Origin: Sphingomonas sp. SCN 67-18
Lineage (GTDB): Bacteria; Pseudomonadota; Alphaproteobacteria; Sphingomonadales; Sphingomonadaceae
Reading direction: 5' to 3'
Assembly (NCBI RefSeq): GCF_001724715.1
Contig: NZ_MEFG01000014.1
Span: forward strand, 39,315-103,314
Length of the DNA: 64,000 nucleotides
The notes beneath the pieces were generated by a model. That model saw only the letters and a list, made by a program, of their open reading frames with translations, searched no databases and was not told where the DNA came from. The position numbers and the translations under genes are program-made. Shown here piece after piece: positions 53,611 to 63,249 of the stretch (position 1 is its first letter; every line of letters begins with the position of its first letter).

Positions 53611-53952
53611 TTATTCGTAATCAGCGCCCAGATTCTGGTTGCGCGGCGGCGCGGCGGCGGTGAGGCGGAGCGCCTCGGCCGACTGGCTGAGCGAGCCGAT
53701 TTCGTCCGGCGTATCCTCGTCGTCCACCTGGACGCGCTGCAGGTTGGACACCAGCGCCTCGGACAGATCGCGCGGCGTGATCGTCTCCTCGGCGATCTCG
53801 CGCAGCGCCACCACCGGGTTCTTGTCGCGATCCCGGTCGAGCGTCAGTTCGGCGCCGCCGGAAATCTGGCGCGCGCGCTGGGCCGCGAACAGCACCAGAT
53901 CGAACCGGTTCGAGACCTTGTCGACGCAATCTTCAACGGTAACGCGCGCCAT
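53611..53952 (-). CDS. rpoZ: RNA polymerase omega subunit
   Basis: The 113-aa product begins [20 protein letters not shown], followed by [12 protein letters not shown] and [14 protein letters not shown], the omega signature. It helps assemble beta-prime and, in many proteobacteria, forms part of a ppGpp site. Proximity to rsh is a common arrangement. The C-terminal acidic tail is normal for this group. Confidence 0.96.
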   Translation of the reverse strand: MARVTVEDCVDKVSNRFDLVLFAAQRARQISGGAELTLDRDRDKNPVVALREIAEETITPRDLSEALVSNLQRVQVDDEDTPDEIGSLSQSAEALRLTAAAPPRNQNLGADYE

Positions 53953-54077
53953 ATACGCTCCAGCTTCATCACGATGGACGGAAAGGCGCGCAGATAGCGG
54001 CCCGCCCCGCCAATGTCAATGAAAAGCCCCGGTTCGGCGCTTGCCACCACCCCCCTGAACGGCGCATTCCGGGCGGG

Positions 54078-55250
54078 ATGCAGACGCTGCCGACCCACCA
54101 GGCCGACGACGCCCCGTTGCACGTGGACGGCCATGTCCTCACCCTGCTCGAATCCGGGCCGCAACAGCTAGCCGCGCTGATCGCGCTGATCGACGGCGCG
54201 CGCCGCTCGCTGCGCCTGCTTTATTACATCTATGCCGACGACGCGGCCGGCCGGACGGTGCGCGATGCGCTGATCGCGGCGCGGGCGCGGGGGGTGAGCG
54301 TGTCGCTGATCATCGACGGCTTCGGCAGCGACGATGCGTCGGACCGGGCTTTCTTCGATCCGCTGGTCGCAGCCGGTGTCGACGTCTGCCGCTTCATCCC
54401 CACTTTCGGCCGCCGCTATCTGCTGCGCAACCACCAGAAGCTGGCGCTGGCCGACGAGTCGCGCGTCATCATCGGCGGGTTCAACATCGAGGACGACTAT
54501 TTCGACGCCACCGACGGCCAGTGGCGCGACCTTGGCCTGCTGGTGGAAGGGCCGGCGGCGGAGCGGCTGACCGGCTATTTCGACGCGATGGCCGGGTGGA
54601 CCCGCCAGCCGAAATCCCGCATCCGCGGCCTGCGCCGCGCGCTGGAGAGCTGGAGCCAGCCGGTCGGCGCGGTGCGCTGGCTGCTGGGTGGCCCGGCGCG
54701 GCGGCTGAACCCATGGGCGCGCGCGGTGAAGCGCGACATGCAGAGCGCGCGCAAGCTTTCCATGATCGCCGCCTATTTCGCGCCCAACCCGGCGATGCTC
54801 CGGCGCATCGACAAGATCGGCAAGCGCGGCGACGCCCGCATCATCACCGCCGCCAGATCGGACAATATGACCACCATCGGCGCGGCGCGCTTCTGCTATG
54901 CCGGGCTGCTCCGCAAGGGCGTGCGGGTGTTCGAATATCAGCCGACCAAGCTGCACACCAAATTGTTCGTCATCGACGACAAGGTCTATATCGGCTCCGC
55001 CAATTTCGACATGCGCAGCCTTTATCTGAACCTGGAGCTGATGCTGTGCATCGAAGACCCGGCCTTCGCCCGCCGGATGCGCCGCTATTTCCGGCAGGAG
55101 ACGGCCGACTCCGCCGAGATCCGCCTGAGCGACCTGACCGGATGGCGCAACGCGCTCACCCGGCTGCGCTGGGCGCTGTGCTATTTCGTCGTCGCGGTGG
55201 TGGACTATACCGTCGCCCGCCGGCTGAATTTCGACGTGGACATCGACTGA
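54078..55250 (+). CDS. Phospholipase D family enzyme, cardiolipin-synthase-like
   Basis: The 390-aa product has two HKD motifs: RNHQKLALADESRVIIGGFN and LHTKLFVIDDKVYIGSANFD. RSLRLLYYIYADDAAGRTV precedes the first, as in bacterial cardiolipin synthases (ClsB-like). No clear N-terminal membrane helices are seen, so it resembles the soluble/peripheral ClsB type; a hydrophobic stretch near the C-terminus (WALCYFVVAVVDYTVA) may associate with membrane. It probably transfers phosphatidyl groups. A PmtA-like lipid methyltransferase lies convergent next to it. Confidence 0.9.
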   Translation: MQTLPTHQADDAPLHVDGHVLTLLESGPQQLAALIALIDGARRSLRLLYYIYADDAAGRTVRDALIAARARGVSVSLIIDGFGSDDASDRAFFDPLVAAGVDVCRFIPTFGRRYLLRNHQKLALADESRVIIGGFNIEDDYFDATDGQWRDLGLLVEGPAAERLTGYFDAMAGWTRQPKSRIRGLRRALESWSQPVGAVRWLLGGPARRLNPWARAVKRDMQSARKLSMIAAYFAPNPAMLRRIDKIGKRGDARIITAARSDNMTTIGAARFCYAGLLRKGVRVFEYQPTKLHTKLFVIDDKVYIGSANFDMRSLYLNLELMLCIEDPAFARRMRRYFRQETADSAEIRLSDLTGWRNALTRLRWALCYFVVAVVDYTVARRLNFDVDID

Positions 55251-55264
55251 GCGGCCGCCGGCCC

Positions 55265-55888
55265 TCAGTCCTTCCAGGCCCAGTAAAGCTGGGCGGGCGG
55301 GATGTTCCAGAATTCAAAGCCATGATCGATCCGGGGAAAATGCGGATCGAGGAAGGTCTTCACCTTGGGCGAGAATTGATAGACCAGGAAAGCGCCGCCC
55401 GGGCGCAGCACCGCCGCCGTTTCCGCCGCGATGCGCGGGCCGACCCCGGCCGGCAGCGTCGAAAAGGGCAGGCCGGAGAGGACGTAATCGGCCGATTCAT
55501 GGCCAAGGTCGCGCACGATCTGGCGCACGTCGGCGGCGGAACCGTTGACCGCCTGGAAACGCGGATCGACGATGTCGTCGCGCAGATAGGCGATGAAATC
55601 CGGGTTGGTGTCGATCGCGATCAGCGCCGCGTCCGGGGCCAGCCGCTCCAGGATCGGCCGGCAGAATGTGCCGACGCCCGGGCCATATTCGACGAACAAT
55701 CTGGTTTTCGCCCAGTCCACCGGCTTCAGCATCTTGTCGATCAGGATCGGCGAGGAGGGGATGACGGAGCCGACCATCACCGGATGCTTCAGAAAACCGC
55801 GCAGGAACATGCCGAACGGACGGCTGCGATGGGCGAGGCCGTGCGGTCTTGCCCGCCTGGTGACTTGGTCGGCGGAAGAGAGGTTCAT
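55265..55888 (-). CDS. SAM-dependent methyltransferase, PmtA-like
   Basis: The 207-aa product has motif I VEYGPGVGTFCRPIL, AIDTNPDFIAYLRDD, and a late LSGLPFSTLPAGV. GSVIPSSPILIDKML at the N-terminus is typical of the PmtA-type phosphatidylethanolamine N-methyltransferases and related rRNA-like methyltransferases. It may methylate phosphatidylethanolamine toward phosphatidylcholine, but close homologues vary in substrate. It neighbours a phospholipid enzyme, which fits. Confidence 0.85.
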   Translation of the reverse strand: MNLSSADQVTRRARPHGLAHRSRPFGMFLRGFLKHPVMVGSVIPSSPILIDKMLKPVDWAKTRLFVEYGPGVGTFCRPILERLAPDAALIAIDTNPDFIAYLRDDIVDPRFQAVNGSAADVRQIVRDLGHESADYVLSGLPFSTLPAGVGPRIAAETAAVLRPGGAFLVYQFSPKVKTFLDPHFPRIDHGFEFWNIPPAQLYWAWKD

Positions 55889-55994
55889 CGTGATCCTGCA
55901 CTGCTGTTTTCAGGAAATCGCCGTTGCAAATTTGGCGACTTTATTCAAGCACTCCCCCGGCACATCGTCACGTCACCCATCGGGCAGGACCGTT

Positions 55995-56315
55995 ATGGCA
56001 CGCATTGAAAAGGACATGATCGCCGTCATCTTCCGGTCAACGCGGAACGCGGACGATGGTGCCGGCTATGCCGAGGCCGCGGCGCAAATGGCGCGGCGGG
56101 CCGCCCTGCAGCCGGGCTATGTCGGCGTGGAGAGCGTGCGCGAGCCGGGCGGCGCGGGCATCACCATCAGCTATTGGGCGGATGAGGCGAGCGCGCTCGC
56201 CTGGCGCGACGATGCCGAGCACCGCCGCATCCGCGAGGCCGGGCGGGCGCGCTGGTATGACGATTACAGCGTGGTGGTGGCGCGAGTCGAACGCAGCTAC
56301 GACTGGGCGCGATGA
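55995..56315 (+). CDS. Antibiotic biosynthesis monooxygenase (ABM) domain protein
   Basis: The 106-aa product is a ferredoxin-like single domain: MIAVIFRSTRNADD, then PGYVGVESVREPGGAGITIS and YWADEASALAWRDDAEHRRI. The ISYWADE...W...H pattern is typical of ABM/YgiN-like proteins. Many such proteins have no proven activity; some oxidise quinone-like compounds or sense small molecules. Its stop overlaps the MFS transporter start (ATGA), suggesting a coupled function in handling a toxic or signalling compound. Confidence 0.85.
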   Translation: MARIEKDMIAVIFRSTRNADDGAGYAEAAAQMARRAALQPGYVGVESVREPGGAGITISYWADEASALAWRDDAEHRRIREAGRARWYDDYSVVVARVERSYDWAR

Positions 56316-57628
56316 CGCCCGCCCCACCGCCCGCCGCGCGGCTGAACCGCGATCTGACGCTGCTGTTCATGGTGATGATCACCATCGCGGCCGGCAACAC
56401 GGCGCTGCAATCCGTGCTGCCCGCGATCGGCCGGTCGATCGGCGTGCCGGACACCGCGGTCGCCGCCGCCTTTTCCGCCTCCGCGCTGGTGTGGGTGATC
56501 GCCGCGCCGATGTGGGCGCGCCGGTCCGACCGGCAGGGCCGGCGGGCGATGGTGCTGCTGGGGCTGGTCGGCTTCATATCGTCGGTGCTGTTGTGCGGCA
56601 TCCTGCTGACCGCGGGCATACGCGGCTGGATATCGCCGATGGCGGCGCTGCTCGCCTTCATCGTCGCCCGGCTGCTCTACGGCCTGTTCGGGTCAGCGAC
56701 GCCGCCCGCCGCGCAGGCCATACTCGCCGCCCGCACCGACGGGGCGGAGCGCACCCGGGCGCTGACCCTGCTCGCCTCCGCCTTCGGGCTGGGCACCATA
56801 TTGGGCCCGGCGCTGGCGCCCTTCTTCGTGCTGCCCTTCGTCGGGCTGGCGGGGCCGGCCTTCGTCTTCCCGCTGCTCGGGCTGGCCGTGCTGCTGGTCG
56901 CCATGCGGCTGCTGCCCGACGACGCCCATGGCGAAGGGACCGGGCGGGGCGCGGCGAGCAGCTATCCCTCGATCGGCGGCGAACCCACCGGGGCGAGCGT
57001 GACCGCCGCGACGGCGGAACCGGGCGGGGCCGAGGTGAAGATGCGCGACCCGCGCATCTGGCCGTGGATGCTGGCCGGGCTGGTCATGGGCCACGCCCAG
57101 GCGATGACCGGGCAGGCGATCGGCTTTCTGGTCATCGACCGGCTCGCCCTGCCGCTCGAGGCGGCGCAACAGGCGATCGGCATCGTGCTGATGACGGGCG
57201 CGGGCGCGTCGCTGCTGGCGCAATGGGGCCTCATCCCGCTGCTCGGCCTCAGCCCGCGCGCCATGGTGCTGTTCGGCGCGGTGCTGGCCGCCGCCGGAAG
57301 CGTGCTGACCGGCATCACCGGATCGCTCTACGGCATCGCCGTCGCCTTCGCGCTGGCGTCGCTCGGCTTCGGCTTCCTGCGCCCCGGCTTCACCGCCGGC
57401 GCGTCGCTGGCGGTGGGGCCGGAAGCGCAAGGCTCCGTCGCGGGCCGGACCACGGCGGTGAACGGCGCGGCCTTCGTGCTGGGGCCGTCCATCGGCGTCG
57501 GCCTCTACGAATTGTGGAAGCCGCTCCCCTATCTCACCGCCGCCGCCGCGCTGGCCTTTCTCGCCGTCTATGCGGCGGTCAGGCTGCGCCCTTCGGCCCC
57601 CGGGGCGTCAGCATCCCCGGAACGATGA
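56312..57628 (+). CDS. MFS transporter, drug-efflux-like
   Basis: The 438-aa product has 12 hydrophobic segments. The loop 2-3 MFS signature is WARRSDRQGRRAMVLLG, with another GLGTILGPALAPF in helix 5 (motif C of exporters). The central loop is rich in Gly/Ala and faces the cytoplasm. It is predicted to be a proton-linked exporter. It is translated right after the ABM gene. Its last 50 bp overlap the 3' end of the CDC48-like gene on the other strand. Confidence 0.9.
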   Translation: MTPAPPPAARLNRDLTLLFMVMITIAAGNTALQSVLPAIGRSIGVPDTAVAAAFSASALVWVIAAPMWARRSDRQGRRAMVLLGLVGFISSVLLCGILLTAGIRGWISPMAALLAFIVARLLYGLFGSATPPAAQAILAARTDGAERTRALTLLASAFGLGTILGPALAPFFVLPFVGLAGPAFVFPLLGLAVLLVAMRLLPDDAHGEGTGRGAASSYPSIGGEPTGASVTAATAEPGGAEVKMRDPRIWPWMLAGLVMGHAQAMTGQAIGFLVIDRLALPLEAAQQAIGIVLMTGAGASLLAQWGLIPLLGLSPRAMVLFGAVLAAAGSVLTGITGSLYGIAVAFALASLGFGFLRPGFTAGASLAVGPEAQGSVAGRTTAVNGAAFVLGPSIGVGLYELWKPLPYLTAAAALAFLAVYAAVRLRPSAPGASASPER

Positions 57629-59879
57629 AGCCGATCGGGTCGATCGCCAGCGCCTTCTGCTTCAGGTTGGCCGCGATCTGCTCATATTCATGCACCATCT
57701 CCGGCGTCACCGAGGCGCGGGTTTCGGCCAGCCCCTTTTCGAAATGCGCCATCGTCACCTCGCGCACCTCCAGCGATTCGCGCAGCGCGAAAAGGCCGGC
57801 GCGGCGCACCAGATCCTCCAGGTCCGCGCCGGTGAAGCGGTCCGCCCGCTCCGCCAGGGAATCCAGGTCGACATCGCCCGCCAGCGGCATCCGCGCGGTG
57901 TGGATGGCCAGAATCCGCCGTCGCCCGGCCGCGTCGGGCACGGGGACATAGACCAGCTCGTCGAACCGGCCGGGCCGCAGCAGCGCGGGGTCGATCAGGT
58001 TCGGGCGGTTGGTGGCGCCGATCACCACAACCGACTGCAACTCCTCCAGCCCGTCCATTTCCGACAATATGGTGTTCACCACCCGCTCGGTCACCTGCGG
58101 CTCGCCCATGCCGCCGCCGCGCGCCGGCACCAGCGAATCCAACTCGTCGATGAAGATCACCGTGGGCGCCACCTGCCGCGCGCGGGCGAACAGGCGGGCG
58201 ATCTGCTGTTCGCTCTCGCCATACCATTTGCTCAGCAGGTCCGACGATTTGGTGGCGATGAAATTCGCCTCCGCCTCGCGCGCCACCGCCTTGGCCAGCA
58301 ATGTCTTGCCGGTGCCCGGCGGCCCGTAGAGCAGGAAACCCTTGGCCGGGCGGATGCCCAGCCGCCGGAATGCGTCGGGGTCCTTCAGCGGCAGCTCCAC
58401 GCCCTCGCGCAGCCGCTCGCGCGCGTCGTCCAGCCCGCCGATATCGTCCCAGCCGACATTGGGCGCCTGCACCATCACCTCGCGCATCGCGGAAGGCTGC
58501 ACCCGCTTCAGCGCCTCGAAGAAATCCTCGCGCGTGACGGACAGGTTCTCCAGCACCTCGGGCGGGATGGTGCGGTCCTCAAGGTTCAGCTGCGGCATGA
58601 TCCGCCGCACCGCCTCGATGGCCGCCTCGCGGGTCAGGGCGGCAAGGTCCGCGCCGACGAAGCCGAAGGTGGTGCGCGCCAGCGCGTCGAGGTCCACCTT
58701 GTCGCCCAGCGGCATGCCGCGGGTGTGGATGCCCAATATCTCGCGCCGTCCGCGCTCGTCCGGCACGCCGATGATGATCTCGCGGTCGAACCGCCCGGGC
58801 CGGCGCAGCGCCTCGTCCAGCGCCTCCGGCCGGTTGGTCGCCGCGATCACCACCAGATTGGCGCGCGCCTCCAGCCCGTCCATCAGCGTCAGCAATTGCG
58901 CGACAAGGCGCTTCTCCGCCTCGCCGCTCACCTGCCCGCGCTTGGGCGCGATCGAATCGATCTCGTCGATGAAGACAATGGAGGGTGCGTTCTGCGTGGC
59001 GCGCTCGAAAATCTCGCGCAGCGCCTTCTCGCTCTCGCCATAGGCCGATCCCATGATCTCCGGCCCGTTGATGAGGAAGAATTCCGCATCGCTTTCATTG
59101 GCGACGGCCCGCGCCAGCCGCGTCTTGCCCGTGCCGGGCGGGCCGTGCAGCAGCACCCCCTTGGGCGGATCGACGCCGAGGCGCTGGAACAGTTCGGGAT
59201 AGCGCAGCGGCAGCTCCACCATCTCGCGCAGCTGGTGGATGGTGCCGCCCAGCCCGCCGATATCGTCATAGGTCACGTCGGCGCGGCGCGCTTCCTTTGG
59301 CTCCTCATATTCCGGGCGCAGCTCCACCTCGGTGGTCTCGTCGATATGGACGATTCCCTTGGGCGTGGTGGAGACGACCGCGAGCCGGATTTCCTGCAGC
59401 GCATAAGCGGGCGCGGCCATCATCTGGCGCAGCTGGGGCGGCATGTTGCCCTGCTCCACCCGCTGCTGGCCGGCGGTGGCGACGATATCGCCGGTGGTGA
59501 TCGGCCGGCCGATGAAGGTGCGGCGCAGCGCGTCCGCCGAACCCTGCAGCCGCAGATTCTGTTGCGCGGGGGCGAAGACGACGCGCGTCGCGGCCTTCGA
59601 TTCGCCCTTGCGCAGTTCCACGAAATCGCCGGAGCCGACCCCGGCATTGGCGCGCTGCAGCCCGTCGATGCGCAGGATCTCAAGGCCCTCATCCTCGGGA
59701 TAGGGCAGCACCGCGCGCGCCGCCGTGCTGCGCTTGCCGATGATCTCGACGACATCGCCTTCCTGCAGGCCGAGCATGGTCAGCATGGCGCGGGACATGC
59801 GGGCAAGCCCGCGCCCGCTGTCTTCCGGCCGGGCGTTCGCCACCTGAACCCGTCGCGCGTCCGTCTCGCTATCCGCCAT
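57579..59879 (-). CDS. CDC48/VAT-type double AAA+ ATPase
   Basis: The product is 766 aa. The N-terminal double-psi barrel and CDC48_2-like domain (residues ~1-185) include [14 protein letters not shown] and [10 protein letters not shown]1 has Walker A GPPGTGKT (246-253), Walker B IVFIDEID (301-308), and arginine fingers [10 protein letters not shown]2 has Walker A at 519-526 and [12 protein letters not shown]. This is full CDC48/p97/VAT architecture, well known in archaea and eukaryotes and found in some bacteria. It should unfold or extract proteins. The bacterial substrate-targeting system is unknown. It stands alone, divergent from a LysR gene. Confidence 0.93.
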   Translation of the reverse strand: MADSETDARRVQVANARPEDSGRGLARMSRAMLTMLGLQEGDVVEIIGKRSTAARAVLPYPEDEGLEILRIDGLQRANAGVGSGDFVELRKGESKAATRVVFAPAQQNLRLQGSADALRRTFIGRPITTGDIVATAGQQRVEQGNMPPQLRQMMAAPAYALQEIRLAVVSTTPKGIVHIDETTEVELRPEYEEPKEARRADVTYDDIGGLGGTIHQLREMVELPLRYPELFQRLGVDPPKGVLLHGPPGTGKTRLARAVANESDAEFFLINGPEIMGSAYGESEKALREIFERATQNAPSIVFIDEIDSIAPKRGQVSGEAEKRLVAQLLTLMDGLEARANLVVIAATNRPEALDEALRRPGRFDREIIIGVPDERGRREILGIHTRGMPLGDKVDLDALARTTFGFVGADLAALTREAAIEAVRRIMPQLNLEDRTIPPEVLENLSVTREDFFEALKRVQPSAMREVMVQAPNVGWDDIGGLDDARERLREGVELPLKDPDAFRRLGIRPAKGFLLYGPPGTGKTLLAKAVAREAEANFIATKSSDLLSKWYGESEQQIARLFARARQVAPTVIFIDELDSLVPARGGGMGEPQVTERVVNTILSEMDGLEELQSVVVIGATNRPNLIDPALLRPGRFDELVYVPVPDAAGRRRILAIHTARMPLAGDVDLDSLAERADRFTGADLEDLVRRAGLFALRESLEVREVTMAHFEKGLAETRASVTPEMVHEYEQIAANLKQKALAIDPIGFIVPGMLTPRGPKGAA

Positions 59880-59952
59880 CTGATGCCCTCATCTCGCAAA
59901 CAACCGGGGGCAAGATAGGCACGGCCGCGCCGGCTTGCGACCCGCGAGGCAC

Positions 59953-59982
59953 AAAAAAAGGGCTGGTCCCGGAGGACCAGCC
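59953..59982 (-). terminator. Strong hairpin with A/T run between CDC48-type gene and LysR gene
   Basis: GGCTGGTCC/GGACCAGCC (9 bp, loop CGGA) is preceded on the plus strand by seven A. Read on the minus strand it is a textbook intrinsic terminator with a seven-T tail, but it sits upstream of both flanking starts. It may protect the CDC48-type gene from transcripts entering from the right, or be part of the LysR leader. Confidence 0.6.
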
Positions 59983-60169
59983 TTTGAAGTTTTAGGAGAG
60001 GATGCCTGAAAGGCCCGTCCTATGTGCCCCTCGAGCGGTTATTGTGCAAGTGCGAAAGGAAAATTGCTTGTTGCAGAAAACGCAATCGTGCAATGTCCAT
60101 TTTCAAGGCGCTGTCAGATCATATTATTTTGGTAGAGAATCTCTTGCGCCGCACAATGGGAGCCTGATT

Positions 60170-61048
60170 TTGCGACGCTTGCCCCCACTCACCGCCATCG
60201 AGGCGTTCGTCCAGGTCGCCCGGCTAGGCTCGGTCAAGGCGGCGGCGGAGGAACTTGCCCTGTCCTCGCCCGCACTTAGCCGCCGGGTCCAGGCGCTGGA
60301 GCGATTCGTCGGCCGGCCGCTGTTCGAGCGCCGCCACCAGGCGATCGTCCTCAATGTCGAGGGCGAACGGTTTCTGGACGCCATCGCGCCGCAGATCGAC
60401 GCGCTTTCCGACTCGATAGAAACGCTGACCAGCGGGGTCGATCTGCTGCGGCTCAGGCTGGGCGTGCCGTCGCTGTTCGCGTCGCAGCGCCTGCTGCCGC
60501 TGCTGCCGGACCTGCGCGCCCACCACCCCTCGCTGCATCTGGATATCGACACCGCCGCGCACAGCCTGTCGCGGCTGGGCGACGGGCTGGACGCCGCCAT
60601 CGCCCTCGCCCGCGAGATCGACCCCGCGCTGTTCTCCCACCGGCTGGACCGCAACCGCATCTTCCCCATCGCGGCGCGGGCGCTGGTCGAGGGGCCGTCG
60701 CCGATCCGCGATCCGGCCGATCTGGCGCATGTCACCGTGCTCATCCACCGCGACATGCCGGACAGCTTTAACGCCTTTCGCGAGGCGATGGGGCTGGGCG
60801 ATCTGGAACCGCAGGCGACCGATTATTATGATTCGGGGCAGCTGATGCTGGATGCCGCGGCGCAGGGGCTTGGCGTGGCCTTCATGCATGAAAGCCACCT
60901 GACCCACGCGCATGACGGCCGGCTGGTCCGGCTGTTCGATGCGGATATCGAAAGCCCTTACAGCTACTGGTTCGCCTGCCGGCCCCGGGCGCTGGAAACG
61001 CGCCCGGTCCGCAAGTTCCACGACTGGCTGGTCGGCGCCTTCGCCTAG
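60170..61048 (+). CDS. LysR-family regulator, GcvA-like
   Basis: The core product is 292 aa from TTG 60170 (GGGAG seven bases upstream), reading (M)RRLPPLTAIEAFVQVARLGS as in GcvA-like regulators. The HTH continues ALSSPALSRRVQALERFVG. The effector domain ends with FACRPRALETRPVRKFHDWL. An in-frame ATG at 60002 with a strong site (AGGAGAGG) would add 56 residues unlike the family. That region may instead be a translated leader. Its target is unknown; CDC48-like and cyclophilin genes flank it. Confidence 0.88.
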   Translation: MRRLPPLTAIEAFVQVARLGSVKAAAEELALSSPALSRRVQALERFVGRPLFERRHQAIVLNVEGERFLDAIAPQIDALSDSIETLTSGVDLLRLRLGVPSLFASQRLLPLLPDLRAHHPSLHLDIDTAAHSLSRLGDGLDAAIALAREIDPALFSHRLDRNRIFPIAARALVEGPSPIRDPADLAHVTVLIHRDMPDSFNAFREAMGLGDLEPQATDYYDSGQLMLDAAAQGLGVAFMHESHLTHAHDGRLVRLFDADIESPYSYWFACRPRALETRPVRKFHDWLVGAFA

Positions 61049-61072
61049 AGCCGGCCGATATTCAGTTCATGC

Positions 61073-61165
61073 CGGCCTGCAAATGGCGATCTCCCGTGCT
61101 TCCGGTGCCCGCGTACCGAAACTACGCTGCGCTCCGGGTCACGGAAAACCACCATTTGCAGGCCG
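61073..61165. repeat. 93-nt imperfect inverted repeat in a convergent intergenic region
   Basis: Perfect 14-bp arms CGGCCTGCAAATGG (61073) and CCATTTGCAGGCCG (61152) share a centre with an inner pair CCGTG/CACGG at equal offsets. The layout resembles dispersed palindromic (REP-like) elements of sphingomonads. It may also act as a bidirectional terminator between lysR and ppi. Confidence 0.65.
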
Positions 61166-61226
61166 ATCCGAACCGAATGGCGACCGGCCCTCATCCTCGC
61201 TGGGGATCAGGCGAAGGCGGGCCGGG

Positions 61227-61679
61227 TCACGCGCTGACGCTGGCCTTGACGATCTTGCCCGGCGTGCGCGGCGGCTCGCCCTTGGGCAGCGCGTCGACAT
61301 GCTCCATGCCCTCGATCACCTCGCCCCACACCGTATATTGCCGGTCGAGGAAGGTCGCGTCGTCGAAGCAGATGAAGAACTGGCTGTTGGCGCTGTTCGG
61401 GTTCTGCGACCGCGCCATCGAGCACACGCCGCGGACGTGCGGCTCGGCGGAGAATTCGGCGGGCAGGTCGGGCAGCTTGGAACCGCCCATGCCGGTGCCG
61501 GTGGGGTCGCCGCCCTGCGCCATGAAACCGTCGATGACGCGGTGGAAGACGACACCGTCGTAAAAGCCCTCGCCGGCCAGCTGGCTGATCCGCTCGACAT
61601 GGCCGGGCGCCAGGTCCGGCCGCAGCCGGATGACCACGTCGCCGGTGTCGAGGGTCAGGGTAAGGGTGCTGTCTGCCAT
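61227..61679 (-). CDS. Cyclophilin-type peptidyl-prolyl isomerase
   Basis: The 150-aa product from ATG 61679 (AAGGAG six bases upstream) is a single cyclophilin domain. Active-site motifs are YDGVVFHRVIDGFMAQGGD, GTGMGG, and NSANSQFFICFDD. There is no signal peptide, so it is cytosolic. It speeds cis-trans isomerisation of X-Pro bonds. An ATG three bases upstream is also possible. Confidence 0.95.
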   Translation of the reverse strand: MADSTLTLTLDTGDVVIRLRPDLAPGHVERISQLAGEGFYDGVVFHRVIDGFMAQGGDPTGTGMGGSKLPDLPAEFSAEPHVRGVCSMARSQNPNSANSQFFICFDDATFLDRQYTVWGEVIEGMEHVDALPKGEPPRTPGKIVKASVSA

Positions 61680-61835
61680 CATGAACTCCTTGGGGGGATG
61701 GGATTTGAACGGCCCATATAGGGATGTCGCGCGCCGATGGAACCCGCCCGGCGCGCCGCCATGCCGCACCCCATTGCCATGCCCCCGCAGACGCGCCTAG
61801 GGACAGGCACGATCGCACGGATTCGGGAGGGCGCG

Positions 61836-63236
61836 ATGAGCGAAACGGAACTGGCGCCCCAGGCTCCACCCGAAGCCAGCCTTGACGAGGACGACCGGCT
61901 GAAGCCCGCATTCGTCAGCGCCGTGCTGGAACGCGTCGAACAGGGCGATTCGGAGGGCGCGCGCCAGCTGGTCGATCCGCTGCACCCCGCCGACATCGCC
62001 GACCTGTTCGAGCTGACCCCCGCCGAGGACCGCCGCGCGCTGGCGAGCGCGCTGGCCGACCTGCTGGACGGCGACGTGCTGGCGGAAATGAACGATTATG
62101 TCCGCGAGGACCTGATCGACGCGCTGGAACCGCACGAGGTGGCGGACATCGCCACCCAGCTCGATACCGACGACGCCGTCGCGATCATCGAGGACATGGA
62201 GGAGGACGACCAGCGCGCCGTGCTGCGCGCGCTGGCCCCGGACGATCGCGCCGCGATCGAGGAAGCGCTGTCCTACCCGGAGGAATCCGCCGGCCGCCTG
62301 ATGCAGCGCGATCTGATCGCGGTGCCGGAACATTGGAGCGTCGGCGACGCCATCGACTATCTGCGCAGCAATGAGGAACTGACCACCGATTTCTGGGAGA
62401 TCTTCGTCGTCGACGCGCAGCACAAGCCGATCGGCACGCTGCAGCTGAGCTGGATGATGCGCACGCCCCGCGTCATCCAGCTGGCCGACGTGATGAAGCG
62501 CGAGCAGACGCTGATCCCGGTCGACATGGATCAGGAGGAAGTGGCGCTGCGCTTCCAGAAATACGGCCTGATCTCCGCCGCCGTCGTCGATGCGCCGGGC
62601 CGGCTGGTGGGCATGATCACCGTCGACGACATCCTGCACATCGTGCAGGAAGAGGCGGGTGAGGACATATTGAAGCTGTCCGGCGCGGGCGAAGGCGACA
62701 TCAACGAGCCGATCCTGCTCACCATCCGCAGCCGGCTGACCTGGCTGGTGGTCAATCTGGGCACCGCCATGCTGGCGGCCAGCGTGGTCGGCCTGTTCGA
62801 GGCGACGATATCCAAGCTGGTCGCGCTCGCCATCCTGATGCCCATCGTCTCCGGCATGGGCGGCAATGCGGGCACGCAGACCATGGCGGTGGTGGTGCGC
62901 GCGCTCGCCACCAACCAGCTGACCAGTTCCAACACCAGGCGGATGATCCTGCGCGAATTGCGGATCGCGCTGGCCAATGGCGCGACGCTTGGCCTGCTGC
63001 TCGGCATCGGCGTGACGGTGGTGTTCGGCAACCACGATCTCGGGCTGGTCATCGCGCTCGCCATGATCACCAACAATCTGGTCGCCGGGCTGGCGGGCAT
63101 ATTGGTGCCGGTGGGGCTGGAGAAGCTGGACGTGGATCCCGCCGTGTCCTCGGCCGTTTTCGTCACCATGATGACGGACGTGATGGGATTTTTCTCCTTC
63201 CTCGGGCTGGCGACGCTGTGGGGCCTGGGGGGCTGA
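61836..63236 (+). CDS. mgtE: Magnesium transporter MgtE
   Basis: The product is 466 aa from ATG 61836 (GGGAGGG upstream). An acidic MgtE N-domain (LHPADIADLFELTPAEDRR) precedes two CBS domains (SAGRLMQRDLIAVPEHWSVG; LVGMITVDDILHIV). The pore domain has five transmembrane segments with the signature MGGNAGTQTMAVVVRAL and MMTDVMGFFSFLG. Magnesium binding to the N/CBS region gates the channel. A longer frame begins at 61737 but lacks homology there. Confidence 0.95.
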   Translation: MSETELAPQAPPEASLDEDDRLKPAFVSAVLERVEQGDSEGARQLVDPLHPADIADLFELTPAEDRRALASALADLLDGDVLAEMNDYVREDLIDALEPHEVADIATQLDTDDAVAIIEDMEEDDQRAVLRALAPDDRAAIEEALSYPEESAGRLMQRDLIAVPEHWSVGDAIDYLRSNEELTTDFWEIFVVDAQHKPIGTLQLSWMMRTPRVIQLADVMKREQTLIPVDMDQEEVALRFQKYGLISAAVVDAPGRLVGMITVDDILHIVQEEAGEDILKLSGAGEGDINEPILLTIRSRLTWLVVNLGTAMLAASVVGLFEATISKLVALAILMPIVSGMGGNAGTQTMAVVVRALATNQLTSSNTRRMILRELRIALANGATLGLLLGIGVTVVFGNHDLGLVIALAMITNNLVAGLAGILVPVGLEKLDVDPAVSSAVFVTMMTDVMGFFSFLGLATLWGLGG

Positions 63237-63249
63237 GCGGACGACGGGC

